From positions 11,442-25,994 of the forward strand of contig MU647876.1 of assembly GCA_026770585.1 (NCBI GenBank): DNA of 14,553 bases. Direction: 5' to 3'. Positions within the stretch are counted from its first letter, which is position 1, and the number at the start of each line of letters is the position of its first letter. The notes under the pieces are model-generated. The model did not search any database and had not been told where the DNA came from. It worked only from the letters and a program-made list of their open reading frames with translations. Both the position numbers and the translations under genes were made by a program. Source of the stretch: Baffinella frigidus (Eukaryota > Cryptophyceae > Cryptomonadales > Baffinellaceae). Below, in pieces: positions 13,955 through 14,553 of the stretch.

Positions 13955-14019
13955 AACACTACGGGGAACGTTCCTAAAGTTAGTTGTTGCATTGTTTCTT
14001 AGGAAACACGCCAAAAGTC
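13955..14019 (+). repeat. Dispersed repeat P, copy 2
   Basis: Same order of words as 4187-4250 on the other strand (AACACTACGGGGAAC, TTGTTTCTTAGGAAA, CGCCAAAAGTC). It directly precedes A4. Confidence 0.75.
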
Positions 14020-14030
14020 TGCGTCCCCGG

Positions 14031-14133
14031 GCACCAAAATTTACTGCACAGAAGGCCCATACTAGTAATAATAAAGCACCTGTGTAGTAACTTTCGTTGC
14101 CAGATTCTGAAAGAAAAATAAGTTTTCCCGGAT
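14031..14133 (-). mobile_element. Family A relative A4, one outer arm lost
   Basis: The inner arms GGCACCAAAATTTACTGCACAG and CTGTGTAGTAACTTTCGTTG pair; AAAGAAAAATAAGTTTTCCC is the family A outer arm, present only on the right. On the minus strand the loop reads TATTATTAC (14073-14065). Confidence 0.75.
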
Positions 14134-14427
14134 CAGGTGCGCTCACTTGCTCTGCCTGTGTCCTTGTTCGGCCACCCAACGCCGAAGATAAGAGTAGATA
14201 TGCTATTTCAGGCATAAAAAGCCTGAAAACCGCATAAATCAGGACAGATTGTGGTATGTTGTGAGATGGACTTGCGGTGGCTGCAGGACGTTGCGGGGGT
14301 GTCTGGATCCGAGTACGGACCCGGGATGGGCCCGCCTCGGGAGATGACTTTGGGATGACCACTTTGAGGCTATTTCGGGTCCGTGCTCACAACACCCTGC
14401 GGGACACGGGGGCTTTGGTAGCCGCTC
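14134..14427. other. Right flank with one hairpin, no assigned gene
   Basis: TTTCAGGC/GCCTGAAA with a 7-base A-rich loop at 14206-14228. A short plus frame from ATG 14266 (MDLRWLQDVAG...) is open for 30 codons but has no recognised motif. Confidence 0.4.
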
Positions 14428-14553
14428 GTTTCAAGCCCGTTACCCTGCCGTTTGAAGCCCCTTACCCTGACGTTTGAAGCCCCTTACCCTGACGTTTGAA
14501 GCCCCTTACCCTGACGTTTGAAGCCCCTTACCCTGACGTTTGAAGCCCCTTAC
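14428..14553 (+). repeat. 22-bp minisatellite running off the window
   Basis: GTTTGAAGCCCCTTACCCTG plus AC, period 22, starts at 14428, 14450, 14472, 14494, 14516 and 14538. The first two units are variant and the rest identical. CCCTTACCCTGA is loosely telomere-like. Confidence 0.95.

Noticed and set aside
13769-14362. 197-codon minus frame
   Set aside because: Half of it is the translation of a CT/CGCT microsatellite (Arg-Glu-Ser repeats).

Overview
This window is nuclear DNA of a eukaryote. It has spliced exons and intron-like gaps of more than 1 kb. It is packed with short inverted-repeat (MITE/foldback) elements, and CCCTAAA/TTTAGGG arrays lie inside it in both orientations. Heptamer telomere repeats of this type are known from land plants, many green algae, cryptophytes, dinoflagellates and other alveolates, and oomycetes. 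I lean towards an alga or protist but cannot name the lineage. I see no rRNA, tRNA, CRISPR array or bacterial operon.

The one gene I can read from start to stop lies on the minus strand from 5406 to 124. It encodes a 180-residue DESI2/PPPDE-type desumoylating isopeptidase in four exons (5406-5309, 3101-3009, 1701-1557, 330-124). The phases match, and both catalytic residues (His24, Cys108) and the conserved C-terminal segment are present. No exon exceeds about 70 codons, so a search for long ORFs misses the gene. Its three introns (2207, 1307 and 1226 bp) are made almost wholly of repeats: at least ten families of foldback elements, degraded telomere repeats, and decayed partial copies of the gene's own exons.

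Region by region: 1-5406 is this gene with its element-filled introns. 5407-5517 is its 5' flank. 5518-7114 holds weaker coding candidates, the best a plus-strand exon at 6900-7114 whose 3' half and splice donor are duplicated downstream (7210-7357, 7518-7613). 7614-8650 is a GC-rich stretch with few repeats and no assignable gene. 8651-9565 is a run of elements (families E, L, A, B). 9570-10655 is dominated by telomere-type arrays. 10691-11970 holds diverged copies of a GAGCACGCGGG-containing module plus a large foldback with 106-bp arms. 12021-14140 holds more elements and a degenerate tandem array. A 22-bp minisatellite runs off the right edge.

The most interesting structure is the set of element families. 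Family A (about 140 bp, TTATCCGG ends) has a perfect 4-bp target duplication in all three full copies, and its loop carries TAATATTAC or a relative matching the CRESS-DNA origin consensus NANTATTAC. Family B (about 140 bp) shares A's inner stem but has other ends, also with 4-bp duplications; one insertion is confirmed by a paralogous empty site. Family C (about 160 bp) sits in TTCA/TTAA-like targets. Family D appears to insert with no duplication, twice into a single family E copy. Family letters (A-H, J-N, P, Q) are my own working names.
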